DNA from: Gammaproteobacteria bacterium Ga0077536
Lineage (GTDB): Bacteria; Pseudomonadota; Gammaproteobacteria; Ga0077536
DNA length: 50,450 nt
Assembly (NCBI GenBank): GCA_001464935.1
Contig: LNEL01000023.1
Coordinates: 1-50,450, forward strand
Direction: 5' to 3'
Below the pieces are notes generated by a model that was not told the DNA's origin, searched no databases, and saw only the letters and a program-made list of their open reading frames with translations. Below are positions 42,643 through 50,450 of this stretch, in pieces (the stretch's first letter is position 1; every line of letters begins with the position of its first letter). A program made the position numbers and the translations under genes.

Positions 42643-43540
42643 GTCGATGCTGAGTCCGGACGAGCGGCGCGATCTCGCGCGCGAGATCTCGCGCCTCGCG
42701 AGCGCCAGCGTCGAGCAGATGCTGGCAGCGCCGCCGGCGGCGCCGGGCCGCTCCGCGCGGCGCATCGGTTTCACCGGCCCGCCGGGCGTTGGCAAGAGCA
42801 CGCTGGTCGGGTCGCTCGTCGAGCGTCGGGCCGCGCGCGGGACGAGTGTCGCGGTGCTCGCGATCGACCCTGCGAGTCCCTACAGCAAGGGCGCAATCCT
42901 CGGTGACCGCATCCGCATGGATCGCGCGTCGGACAACTCGCGCGTGTTCATGCGCTCGGTGTCGAGCCGCGATTCGCAGGACGGCATGTGCAACAACGTC
43001 GCCGACATCCTGACCACGCTCGAAGCGAGCGGCTTCGATGAAGTGGTGCTGGAGACGGTGGGGGTCGGCCAGGCCGAACATGCGGTGAAGGCGCTGGTCG
43101 ACACCGTGGTGCTGCTGATGCAGCCGGAAACGGGCGATGCAATCCAGGCGCTGAAGGCGGGCATCCTCGAAGTCGCGGACATCATCGTGATTTCGAAGAG
43201 CGATCTGCCGGGCTCGGCGCGCATGCGCGAGCACCTGGCCTCCACGGTGCGCTTCGGCGCGAAACGCGCCGTCGACTGGACGACGCCCGTGCTCGGCGTG
43301 TCCGTCGACACCGGCGCCGGACTCGAGGAACTCGAGCAGGCGCTCGACGCTCACGCCCAATGGGCCACCACGCACCGCGACGCGGTGGCCATCCAGCGCA
43401 GCCGCATGCGTTACCGCGTGCAGGACCTCATCCTGCGCCAACTCGACCACACGCTCGCGAGTCTCGATGACACCGACTACGCCGCCGCCTTGCCGGCACT
43501 CTACGCCGCCACCGTCAAAAAACTCTTGCCCCGGCCCTGA
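42632..43540 (+). CDS. meaB: MeaB/ArgK-family P-loop GTPase, mutase chaperone
   Basis: A 302-residue G3E-type GTPase that gates cobalamin delivery and protects the mutase from inactivation. Walker A is GPPGVGKS (49-56). The DPASPYSKGAILGDRIRM segment and the ETVGVGQAEHAV switch are standard for MeaB, and VISKSDLP is the guanine-specificity motif (here SKSD for NKxD). It has the C-terminal dimerisation helix. It overlaps the B12 subunit gene, giving a fixed mutase-chaperone ratio. It is the last gene of the operon and is followed by two REP doublets. Confidence 0.93.
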   Translation: MPAESMLSPDERRDLAREISRLASASVEQMLAAPPAAPGRSARRIGFTGPPGVGKSTLVGSLVERRAARGTSVAVLAIDPASPYSKGAILGDRIRMDRASDNSRVFMRSVSSRDSQDGMCNNVADILTTLEASGFDEVVLETVGVGQAEHAVKALVDTVVLLMQPETGDAIQALKAGILEVADIIVISKSDLPGSARMREHLASTVRFGAKRAVDWTTPVLGVSVDTGAGLEELEQALDAHAQWATTHRDAVAIQRSRMRYRVQDLILRQLDHTLASLDDTDYAAALPALYAATVKKLLPRP

Positions 43541-43555
43541 GCCTCGCCGCCTCAC

Positions 43556-43707
43556 GTAGCCCGGATGAAGCGCAGCGAAATCCGGGAACGCGGGGGCGCC
43601 CGCGATCATCCCCGGCACCCATGCCAGGCGTGACGGCGAGCGGGGTGCCGCGGTTCGACGAGGAGCCCGCTTCGTCCCTGGATTCCGCTCCGCTTCATCC
43701 AGGCTAC
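43556..43707. repeat. 152-bp REP doublet, copy 3
   Basis: Inverted GTAG REP pair with a directional core in the orientation opposite to the copies at 29163 and 30010 (core reads GATCATCCCCGG here). The right arm is diverged (CCAGGCTAC). It begins 15 bases after the meaB stop. With copy 4 it fills the 349-base gap before cysB. Confidence 0.85.
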
Positions 43708-43729
43708 GACATCATCGCGACACCCTCAT

Positions 43730-44864
<1,135 letters not shown>

Positions 44865-44939
44865 GCGCAACCGGGCGCGGGCTGGGCTGACGGGAGACGC
44901 AGCGCGCGGCGCGGGAGCAGGGCGGTTGGGCGGTTACCT

Positions 44940-45011
44940 GTTGGGCTTCCTGCGTCAGCCCAACCGACGTCATTGTGCGGCCGTCGGTTGGGCTGACGCA
45001 GGAAGCCCAAC
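44940..45011. repeat. Perfect 30-bp inverted repeat made of two TTGGGCT-type units
   Basis: Left arm 44940-44969 and right arm 44982-45011 are exact reverse complements over 30 bases, with a 12-base loop. Each arm contains a complete TTGGGCT/AGCCCAA unit. It lies between the convergent cysB and thioredoxin-like genes, 20 bases from the stop of the latter, so it can fold as a long hairpin in both transcripts. Confidence 0.9.
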
Positions 45012-45031
45012 GCGCACCCCTCGACCCGCCG

Positions 45032-45298
45032 CTACGAGAGCACTTCCCGCACGAACTTCAGATAGATGCTGTACACCTGCGTCGCCTCGCCTTCACGCAC
45101 CACGAAGAACGGCGCATAGGCCACGTCCAGTTCGCGCGCGAGACGCATGCCGGCGCTGTCCGGATTGGAGACGTCGGCCTCGAGCACCTCATCAATCCGC
45201 GCCATGTGCCCGTCGCGCACCAGGCGGCGCTCGACCTCCTCGCACTTGCCGCAGGTACTGCCGTCCGGATAACGCTTCTTGACGAAGGTGATGTGCAT
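45032..45298 (-). CDS. Thioredoxin/glutaredoxin-like protein with CGKC motif
   Basis: An 88-residue small protein with the redox motif C16-G-K-C19 after a first strand (MHITFVKKRYPDGS). The thioredoxin-fold cis-Pro region is YAPFFVV (about residues 60-66). The middle (LEADVSNPDSAGMRLARELD) is as expected for a mini-thioredoxin that supplies or senses thiols. There is no signal peptide, so it should be cytoplasmic. Its partner is unknown; proximity to cysB is suggestive only. The start at ATG 45298 is the only one giving the full first strand. Confidence 0.75.
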   Translation of the reverse strand: MHITFVKKRYPDGSTCGKCEEVERRLVRDGHMARIDEVLEADVSNPDSAGMRLARELDVAYAPFFVVREGEATQVYSIYLKFVREVLS

Positions 45299-45428
45299 GC
45301 TCGCCGCCTTGCTGGGGCGTGAACCCTAACCCAGGCGCGCGTTGCCAATAAATAACGAATCGACCTAGCGTTATGCCGGGCCACGACTGCAGACAGCGGG
45401 CATCATCGACCGGCCGCGACACCCTCAC

Positions 45429-45579
45429 GTAGCCCGGATGAAGCGTAGCGGAAACCGGGATCGCGGCGGCGCCCCGATCATCCCCGGCGGCCGCGGCACG
45501 CATGACGCTGAGCAGGGAGCCGGGGTTCGACGCCGAGCCCGCTTCGATCCTGGATTTCGCCGCGCTTCATCCAGGCTAC
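45429..45579. repeat. 152-bp REP doublet, copy 5
   Basis: Same orientation as copies 3 and 4, more diverged (GAAACCGGGATC in the left unit, CCAGGCTAC in the right). It sits in the 454-base gap between the thioredoxin-like gene and the aminopeptidase; the first 130 bases of that gap are featureless. Confidence 0.8.
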
Positions 45580-45656
45580 GACAGCTGGCGATATGCCGAG
45601 CGCATGCGAACTCCCTCGCCCCCTTGCGCCACGCGCCATCGACGCGGAGGCACGAC

Positions 45657-45745
45657 GTAGCCCGGGTGAAGCGCGCAGCGCGTAACCGGGGATCTGCGAT
45701 GACATGCTGAAGTTCCCGGGTTTCACTGCGTTCCACCCGGGCTAC
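45657..45745. repeat. 90-bp REP doublet, copy 3 (inverted)
   Basis: Reverse-complement orientation relative to 3110-3199 and 33408-33497, with the most diverged spacer. It ends 7 bases before the aminopeptidase stop codon, so it may shape the 3' end of that transcript. Confidence 0.8.
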
Positions 45746-45752
45746 AGGGCGG

Positions 45753-46868
45753 CTACAGCCTGGCCGCTGTCCGCCCGCCCAAAGTCTGCAGCTCTGCTTT
45801 CCGCGCCGGTGCCGCTTTCTGGCCCAGAGCCTCGACCTGGCGATAGAACGCCGGGAAGTCCTCGCCCGCCGCGGCGAACAGCGCTTTGAATGCCGGCACG
45901 AACTCGTGATAGGTCGCCACCGACGACAGCTTCGCGTTGTTCATGTCCTCGTCCATCCAGCGGTCGTAGCGCGTGTCGCCGCCCCAGCCCGCGCGCAGCT
46001 CCGCGAAATCCGCCGCCAGCGCCGCGAACTGCGCGCGCTTGAGATTCAGCTTCTCCGCGTCGCCAAGGTCCTTGCGTGCGTAGAGCTGCTTCAACACACC
46101 GCGATGTTCGATCAACAGCGCGATCAGCGCCGCGTCGCGACCCTCGTCGACATCCTCTTCCGCCGTCGCCCCCTGCGCTGCCCGCCAGCGTGCATAGCCG
46201 AGATCGGCGACCGCCATCGCAAAGGACTCGTTGAACGTGGTGTCGTCCGGCACGTAGAACCGCTGATGCGCGAGTTCGTGAAAGATGGTTTTCACCAGCC
46301 GCTGATCGTCCCACACCACCATGGTGTTCAGCAGCGGATCGGCGAACCAGCCTAGCGTGGAATACGCGGCGACGCCGCCGACGTACACATCGTTGCCCGC
46401 CGCCGCGAGTTCGGCGCCGTGCAGCCGTGCGCGCGCTTCGCGGAAGTAGCCGCGGTAGCTCAGGCAGCCGACCACCGGAAAGCAGGTTTCCAGGGGCTTC
46501 AGCGACAGCGCCGGCGCCGCGAACACGTTCCACACCACGAACGGCCGCCCGAGATCGGTGTAGCGCAGATAGCTCTTGTTGTCCGGCAGCCCGAGTTCGC
46601 GCGCGGCGAACTCGCGCGCCTCGCGCGCCAGCGCCAGCTTGCGTCGCAGCTCGGGTGAAGTCTTCGGATCGGCGATCACGGCCCCGAGATCGCGCCGGCC
46701 GAGCAGGATCTCCGCCTGCCCGCGCGCCGCCTGGCCGTAGAACCCGAGCGAGGCGCAGCCGCCGACCAGCGCGAGCGCGGTGAGCAACAGGTAGATGCGC
46801 TGTTGTTTCAGTGAGGGCCCCTGGTGTGAAATCGGTGGCGACGGGGTCGCATGCTGCCAAGCGTGCAC
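45753..46868 (-). CDS. Putative lipoprotein aminopeptidase (zinc peptidase, PF10023-like)
   Basis: A 371-residue exported metallopeptidase. The zinc motif is HELAH (197-201), with E214 in FNESFA as probable third ligand. This and the regions YLRYTDLGRPFVVWNVFA and YRGYFREARA match the proteobacterial putative-aminopeptidase family. A lipobox ALVGGC (Cys38) follows the hydrophobic core IYLLLTALALVGG, so the mature protein should be membrane-attached. About 20 residues precede the signal peptide from ATG 46868; the true start may be a non-ATG codon near KQQRIYLLL. Downstream it runs into a REP. Confidence 0.85.
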   Translation of the reverse strand: MHAWQHATPSPPISHQGPSLKQQRIYLLLTALALVGGCASLGFYGQAARGQAEILLGRRDLGAVIADPKTSPELRRKLALAREAREFAARELGLPDNKSYLRYTDLGRPFVVWNVFAAPALSLKPLETCFPVVGCLSYRGYFREARARLHGAELAAAGNDVYVGGVAAYSTLGWFADPLLNTMVVWDDQRLVKTIFHELAHQRFYVPDDTTFNESFAMAVADLGYARWRAAQGATAEEDVDEGRDAALIALLIEHRGVLKQLYARKDLGDAEKLNLKRAQFAALAADFAELRAGWGGDTRYDRWMDEDMNNAKLSSVATYHEFVPAFKALFAAAGEDFPAFYRQVEALGQKAAPARKAELQTLGGRTAARL

Positions 46869-46872
46869 TATG

Positions 46873-46928
46873 GCACGGTCAATCGTCGCCTGCAGGCAAG
46901 ATGAGGCGTGAAAAAGCAGCGCCGTGGC
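46873..46928 (+). repeat. 56-bp direct repeat, copy 1
   Basis: It contains TCAATCGTCGCCTGCAGGC and ends AAAGCAGCGCCGTGGC. A second copy lies at 47010-47064 with a few changes. It begins 5 bases upstream of the aminopeptidase start codon. Confidence 0.7.
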
Positions 46929-46951
46929 TCAACGCCGCGCGCATCCCCGTC

Positions 46952-46982
46952 CCCGGATTTCGCTGCGCTTCATCCGGGCTAC
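46952..46982 (-). repeat. Single REP unit
   Basis: A REP unit of CCCGGAT/ATCCGGG type in reverse orientation, between the two copies of the 56-bp direct repeat. It faces the unit at 47076-47110 head to head, but without the 152-bp core. Confidence 0.8.
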
Positions 46983-47009
46983 GACTCGCCTTGCCACGAT
47001 GTCTTCATT

Positions 47010-47064
47010 GCACGATCAATCGTCGCCTGCAGGCCATCCGAGGCGCGGAAAGCAGCGCCGTGGC
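47010..47064 (+). repeat. 56-bp direct repeat, copy 2
   Basis: Shares the TCAATCGTCGCCTGCAGGC core and the AGCAGCGCCGTGGC end with 46873-46928. The two copies are about 137 bases apart and enclose a REP, as if a segment carrying the REP had been duplicated locally. Confidence 0.7.
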
Positions 47065-47075
47065 ACGATGTCGTC

Positions 47076-47110
47076 GTAGCCCGGATGAAGCGCAGCGAAA
47101 TCCGGGATCG
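47076..47110 (+). repeat. Single REP unit
   Basis: A full GTAG-headed REP with CCCGGAT and ATCCGGG stem arms. It lies in the 414-base gap between the aminopeptidase and the sulfurtransferase. Beyond it there is only a local CCCGGGC/GCCCGGG hairpin at 47147-47171. Confidence 0.85.
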
Positions 47111-47282
47111 TGGCGGGCAGGGCGCTCATTGTCGGTCTCCCGGAAACCCGGGCCTCCATGAGGCGCCCGGGATTGCACCACAGGTCGTCACGGGTGGGCT
47201 GACACCTCGTGTGACAACGGGCAGCCCCGCTGCCTGCCCTGGCGCGCTAGAATCTTTGCCCCAGCCAGGCACGGGGACCCCA

Positions 47283-48143
47283 GTGGCGCTCTACACCACC
47301 CTGATCGACGCCAGCACGCTCGCCGGCCTCAACGCGGCGGTCATCGTCGACTGCCGCTTCAACCTGATGGACACCGCGCGCGGCGAGGCGGCCTACGTGG
47401 CCGGCCACATTCCGGGCGCCGTCTACGCCCACCTCGAACGCGATCTCTCGAATCCGCCGACGACCGATCACGGCCGCCATCCGCTGCCGCCACCGGCGCG
47501 GCTGTGCGAAGTCTTCGGCAGGCTCGGCATCGGCAACGGCGTGCAGGTGGTCGCATACGACGACGCCAGCGGCATGATGGCCGCGCGCCTGTGGTGGATG
47601 CTGCGCTACATGGGGCACGACGCCGTCGCCGTGCTCGACGGCGGCCTTGCCGCGTGGACGGCGGCCGGCCTGCCGCTCGAAGCGGGCGCCCGCGTGCCGG
47701 CGCCGGCCCACTTCACCGGCACCGCGCGCCACACCCGGCTCGTGCAACTCGACGAAGTGGCGGCCAGCGTGGCAGGGGAGGGCGGCCTTGCCCTCACCGA
47801 TGCCCGCGATCCCGCCCGCTACCGCGGTGAAGTGGAGCCCATCGACAAGCGTGCCGGCCATATTCCCGGCGCGCGCAATCACGGCTGGCAGGGCAATCTC
47901 GCTGCGGACGGCCGCTTCCTCGAGCCCGCCGCCCTCAGGGAGGCATTCACGGGCAGTTTGGGTACACTACCGGGCAGCACGACCGTGCATTACTGTGGGT
48001 CTGGCGTGACGGCCTGCCACAATGTGCTGGCCCAGGTGCACGCCGGTCTGCCCGAGCCGCGGCTCTACTGCGGCTCGTGGAGCGAGTGGAGCCGTGACCC
48101 GCAGCGGCCCGCCGCCACCGGCGCGTACACGCCAACCGCCTAG
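47283..48143 (+). CDS. 3-Mercaptopyruvate/thiosulfate sulfurtransferase
   Basis: A 286-residue tandem rhodanese. The inactive N-terminal domain has IVDCRFNLMD and VAGHIPGAVY. The C-terminal domain has LTDARDPARYRGEVEPID, AGHIPGARNH and the active Cys238 in the loop CGSGVTAC. That loop sequence is the one of SseA-type mercaptopyruvate sulfurtransferases rather than CRKGVT of thiosulfate enzymes. It transfers sulfane sulfur to cyanide or thiols. The start is a GTG at 47283; a TAGAAT box lies at 47248-47253 without a good -35. The VWA-FHA gene begins 19 bases after the stop. Confidence 0.9.
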   Translation: MALYTTLIDASTLAGLNAAVIVDCRFNLMDTARGEAAYVAGHIPGAVYAHLERDLSNPPTTDHGRHPLPPPARLCEVFGRLGIGNGVQVVAYDDASGMMAARLWWMLRYMGHDAVAVLDGGLAAWTAAGLPLEAGARVPAPAHFTGTARHTRLVQLDEVAASVAGEGGLALTDARDPARYRGEVEPIDKRAGHIPGARNHGWQGNLAADGRFLEPAALREAFTGSLGTLPGSTTVHYCGSGVTACHNVLAQVHAGLPEPRLYCGSWSEWSRDPQRPAATGAYTPTA

Positions 48144-48162
48144 CCCTGATGGAAGCACTGGG

Positions 48163-50450
48163 ATGAATGCCATGAGCAAGTCCGCGCTGAGATTCACCGC
48201 CTGCCTCCTGCTGAGCCTGTTGACCCTCGCGGCCAGCGCCGCCCAGCAGGATGTGATCTTCGTCTTCGACAACTCCGGCAGCATGCGCAAGGCGGACCCC
48301 GCATTCGCCGCGCGCGAGGAAGCGAAGAAGTTCCTCGGCAGCCTCGGCTCGGACGTCAACGCCGGCGTCATCGTGTTCGACCAGGAAGTCGCCCTCACCG
48401 CGCCGCTCGCCCCCGTCGGCGACGGCAGCCCGCTCGCCGCCGCGCTCGACGGCGTGAACTACAAGGGCAAGTTCACCAACAGCCCCGCCGCGATTGAACG
48501 GGCCATCTACGAACTGAAAACGAACGGCCGGCCGGACGCGCAGAAGGTCGTGGTGTTCATGACCGACGGCATCGTCGACACCGGCAACCGCCAGCAGGAC
48601 GCCGAGCGCACCCGCTGGCTGCGCGAAGACCTGGCCGCCGACGCCGTGCTGAACGGCATCCGGATTCACGGCGTGGCCTTCACCAGCGCGGCCGATCTGC
48701 TGCTGATCCAGTCCCTCGCCGCGAAGACCGGCGCCGAATACTTCCGCGCTGCGACGGCTGACGAACTCCCGGCCGCGTTGACGAAGGTGCTCGAGGTGTT
48801 GAACAAGGCCCCCGCGCCGGAAGCGCCCGCCGTCGCCGAGCCGGCCCCGGTTGCGCCAGTTGTGCCAGTTGCGCCGGTCGACGCTGCCGACACCACGCCA
48901 CCCGCCGCCACCGAGCCCGTCGCCCCCGCGCCCGAACCCGCCGCCGTGGCTGAACCGGTGCCGGCCGAGGTGCCCGCTGACACCGCGCCCGAACCGGCGC
49001 CACCGGCCGAAGGCGGCCCGGCGCTGTCGCAGGAAGAGCGCGAGTCGCTCGAGCAGCTGTCGAAGGAAACCGGCATCCCGCTCGAGCAGCTCATCAAGGA
49101 ACTGGAAAGCGCGGAGCCGGGCCAGGCCGTCGTGATGCGCCCCGGCGAGGAACTGCCCGCCGAGCCTGAACCCGCGCTGTCGATGGGCACGCTGGGGGCC
49201 GTCGGCGCCGGCATCCTCGCGGTGCTGATCGCGCTGTGGTTCATCTTCCGCAGCCGCGGCGACAAGCCGAAGAACGAAACCACGAAAGCCGCGCCCGTGC
49301 CGGCGAGCGCCGCGCCCGCCGCCCGGCCGGCTGCCGCCGCCGCCGCCGGTGGCGCCGCCGAAGCCTGGCTCATCGACATCAACGGCCTGTCGGGCGAGCC
49401 GCCACGCAAGCTCACCGACAAGCCGATGATGATCGGCCGCATTGCCGGCAGCGATCCGGACTATCTCGACTACTACGTCGTCAACAAGGCCACCATCGGC
49501 CGCCGCCACGCGGTGATCAAGCAGAAGGATCGCGCGTACTGGATCGTCGACCAGGGCAGCGTCAACGGCACCTTCGTCAACGATGAAAAAGTGCTCGGCG
49601 AGCGCCAGCTGCGCCATGGCGATCGCGTGAAGTTCCACAAGTTCGAGTTCGAGTTCCAGTGCCCGGACGGCGTGAACCAGACGGTCGTCGGCTTCCCGGC
49701 GGACCAGACCATCGTTGCCTCGATGGACCAGACGCTCGCCGCAAGCTCCACTGCCGCCCTCGCCGCGACGGGCGCGCAACAGGCGGCCAGCACGATCACT
49801 CGCGCCGCCACGGGGCTCGCCGCCGGGGCCGGGGTGGCTGTCAACATCGGCGACATCGGTGACGACGCCGACGTCACCGCGGTCGACGGCGATCTCGAAG
49901 CGCTCGAGGAAGACCGCAACGCGTTCTTCAATGGCAGCGGCAAGCACGCCGCCGCGAGCGTCGAGCAGAAGACCCAGGTGCTGAACACGGCCGAGCCGGA
50001 CGAATTCGACTTCGAGGAAGTCGAGGACGAACCGGAAACGATGGCCGTGTCCGATTTGCTCGACAACACCGCGGTGCGCGCCGAAGCCGAGTTCGATGCC
50101 GACGCCTCCGCGTTCTTCGAAGACCTCACCGTGAGCCCGGCCACGGACATGCTGAAGATGGGCAACATGGAGCCGGATCTCGACGTGCTCGACATCACCG
50201 TCGCGCGCGATCCGCACAACCTGCCCGGCGCCGACATTCCCGACGGCGAAGTCTTCGCCACCGCCACCACCATCATGCCGTCGCACGCGAACGTGATGGA
50301 TGGCACCGCGAAGCAGATGAGCACCGGCACCTTCGGCCAGATGGATACCGTACTGAACGCCCCGACCAGTGATCGCGATGACGGCGACGAAACCCTCGAG
50401 GACTTCCTCGCGACGAGTTCCTTCGACAACATCCCGCCAACGCCGGACTC
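48163..50450 (+). CDS. Exported VWA-TM-FHA protein (3' end outside window)
   Basis: An open frame from ATG 48163 to the window end with no stop (762 residues seen). It has a Sec signal peptide (core LLLSLLTLAASA) and a VWA domain at about residues 30-205 with MIDAS D36-N-S38-G-S40 and FMTDG. A Pro/Ala/Glu linker of about 110 residues follows, then a TM helix (344-364) and an FHA domain (about 418-500) with IGR, GRRHAV and GSVNGTFVN, all pThr-binding positions intact. The 250-residue tail is acidic and Thr-rich with repeated QT(V/I/L). Topology: VWA in the periplasm, FHA in the cytoplasm. A GGAAG ribosome site precedes the ATG. It may work with a Ser/Thr kinase beyond the window. Confidence 0.88.
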   Translation, partial: MNAMSKSALRFTACLLLSLLTLAASAAQQDVIFVFDNSGSMRKADPAFAAREEAKKFLGSLGSDVNAGVIVFDQEVALTAPLAPVGDGSPLAAALDGVNYKGKFTNSPAAIERAIYELKTNGRPDAQKVVVFMTDGIVDTGNRQQDAERTRWLREDLAADAVLNGIRIHGVAFTSAADLLLIQSLAAKTGAEYFRAATADELPAALTKVLEVLNKAPAPEAPAVAEPAPVAPVVPVAPVDAADTTPPAATEPVAPAPEPAAVAEPVPAEVPADTAPEPAPPAEGGPALSQEERESLEQLSKETGIPLEQLIKELESAEPGQAVVMRPGEELPAEPEPALSMGTLGAVGAGILAVLIALWFIFRSRGDKPKNETTKAAPVPASAAPAARPAAAAAAGGAAEAWLIDINGLSGEPPRKLTDKPMMIGRIAGSDPDYLDYYVVNKATIGRRHAVIKQKDRAYWIVDQGSVNGTFVNDEKVLGERQLRHGDRVKFHKFEFEFQCPDGVNQTVVGFPADQTIVASMDQTLAASSTAALAATGAQQAASTITRAATGLAAGAGVAVNIGDIGDDADVTAVDGDLEALEEDRNAFFNGSGKHAAASVEQKTQVLNTAEPDEFDFEEVEDEPETMAVSDLLDNTAVRAEAEFDADASAFFEDLTVSPATDMLKMGNMEPDLDVLDITVARDPHNLPGADIPDGEVFATATTIMPSHANVMDGTAKQMSTGTFGQMDTVLNAPTSDRDDGDETLEDFLATSSFDNIPPTPD

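Noticed and set aside
47947..50286. A 779-codon open frame on the minus strand
   Set aside because: It is antisense to the signal-peptide/VWA/FHA frame, which has intact domains. Its translation is low-complexity Gly/Arg/Ala sequence, typical of GC-rich shadow frames.

Overview
The window is GC-rich (roughly two thirds G+C) chromosomal DNA from a heterotrophic proteobacterium. A CysB very close to the enterobacterial protein, NirBD, YbiB/TrpD2 and GTAG-type REP elements with their own RAYT point to a Gammaproteobacterium of environmental type. That placement is inference; there is no rRNA or tRNA to confirm it. Genes are dense, operons use ATGA/GTGA overlaps, and intergenic gaps are heavily colonised by REP-type palindromes.

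Layout, left to right. (1) 283-3061: a three-gene unit (ferritin-like diiron protein, SCP2-like protein, 2x[4Fe-4S] ferredoxin) transcribed away from a TetR regulator, with a 22-bp palindromic operator between them. (2) 3294-11029: an FtsH paralogue, an orphan 135-aa gene, a hydantoinase/acetone-carboxylase-like HyuA-HyuB pair and a DUF2130 protein. (3) 11392-22029, minus strand: a nine-gene operon that is the most unusual content of the window. It encodes two lipoproteins, a membrane-anchored TPR protein, a PEGA-repeat/SUMF1 protein, a small exported protein, an actin/Hsp70-fold protein ending in an FHA-like domain, two single-TM coiled-coil VWA proteins with a shared SFLDxxxCGxGA membrane motif, and a MotA/TolQ/ExbB-like channel. 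I read it as a candidate proton-motive-force-coupled envelope apparatus in which VWA proteins stand in for ExbD/TolR. (4) 22482-26527: a ketosynthase/thioesterase operon divergent from a DJ-1/AraC regulator. (5) 26934-33276: MetY, an alpha/beta hydrolase, a REP-associated tyrosine transposase flanked by 152-bp direct repeats, a TylF-type methyltransferase, an O-antigen ligase and YbiB. (6) 33650-39569: NirBD, a dihydropteroate-synthase-like protein, prolyl iminopeptidase and a DUF465 protein. (7) 39770-43540: enoyl-CoA hydratase, a split B12-dependent acyl-CoA mutase and the MeaB chaperone GTPase. (8) 43890-48143: CysB, a thioredoxin-like protein, a lipoprotein aminopeptidase and a mercaptopyruvate-type sulfurtransferase, separated by REP clusters. 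(9) 48163 to the end: a VWA-TM-FHA protein that runs off the window with no stop codon.

Repeats: one RAYT-type REP family (5' GTAG plus a CCCGGRT/AYCCGGG stem) forms a 152-bp directional element (five copies), a 90-bp element (three copies) and single units. A second palindrome family (TTGGGCT/AGCCCAA) and a third repeat built on GAGAACAC also recur. No CRISPR array, rRNA, tRNA or prophage was found.
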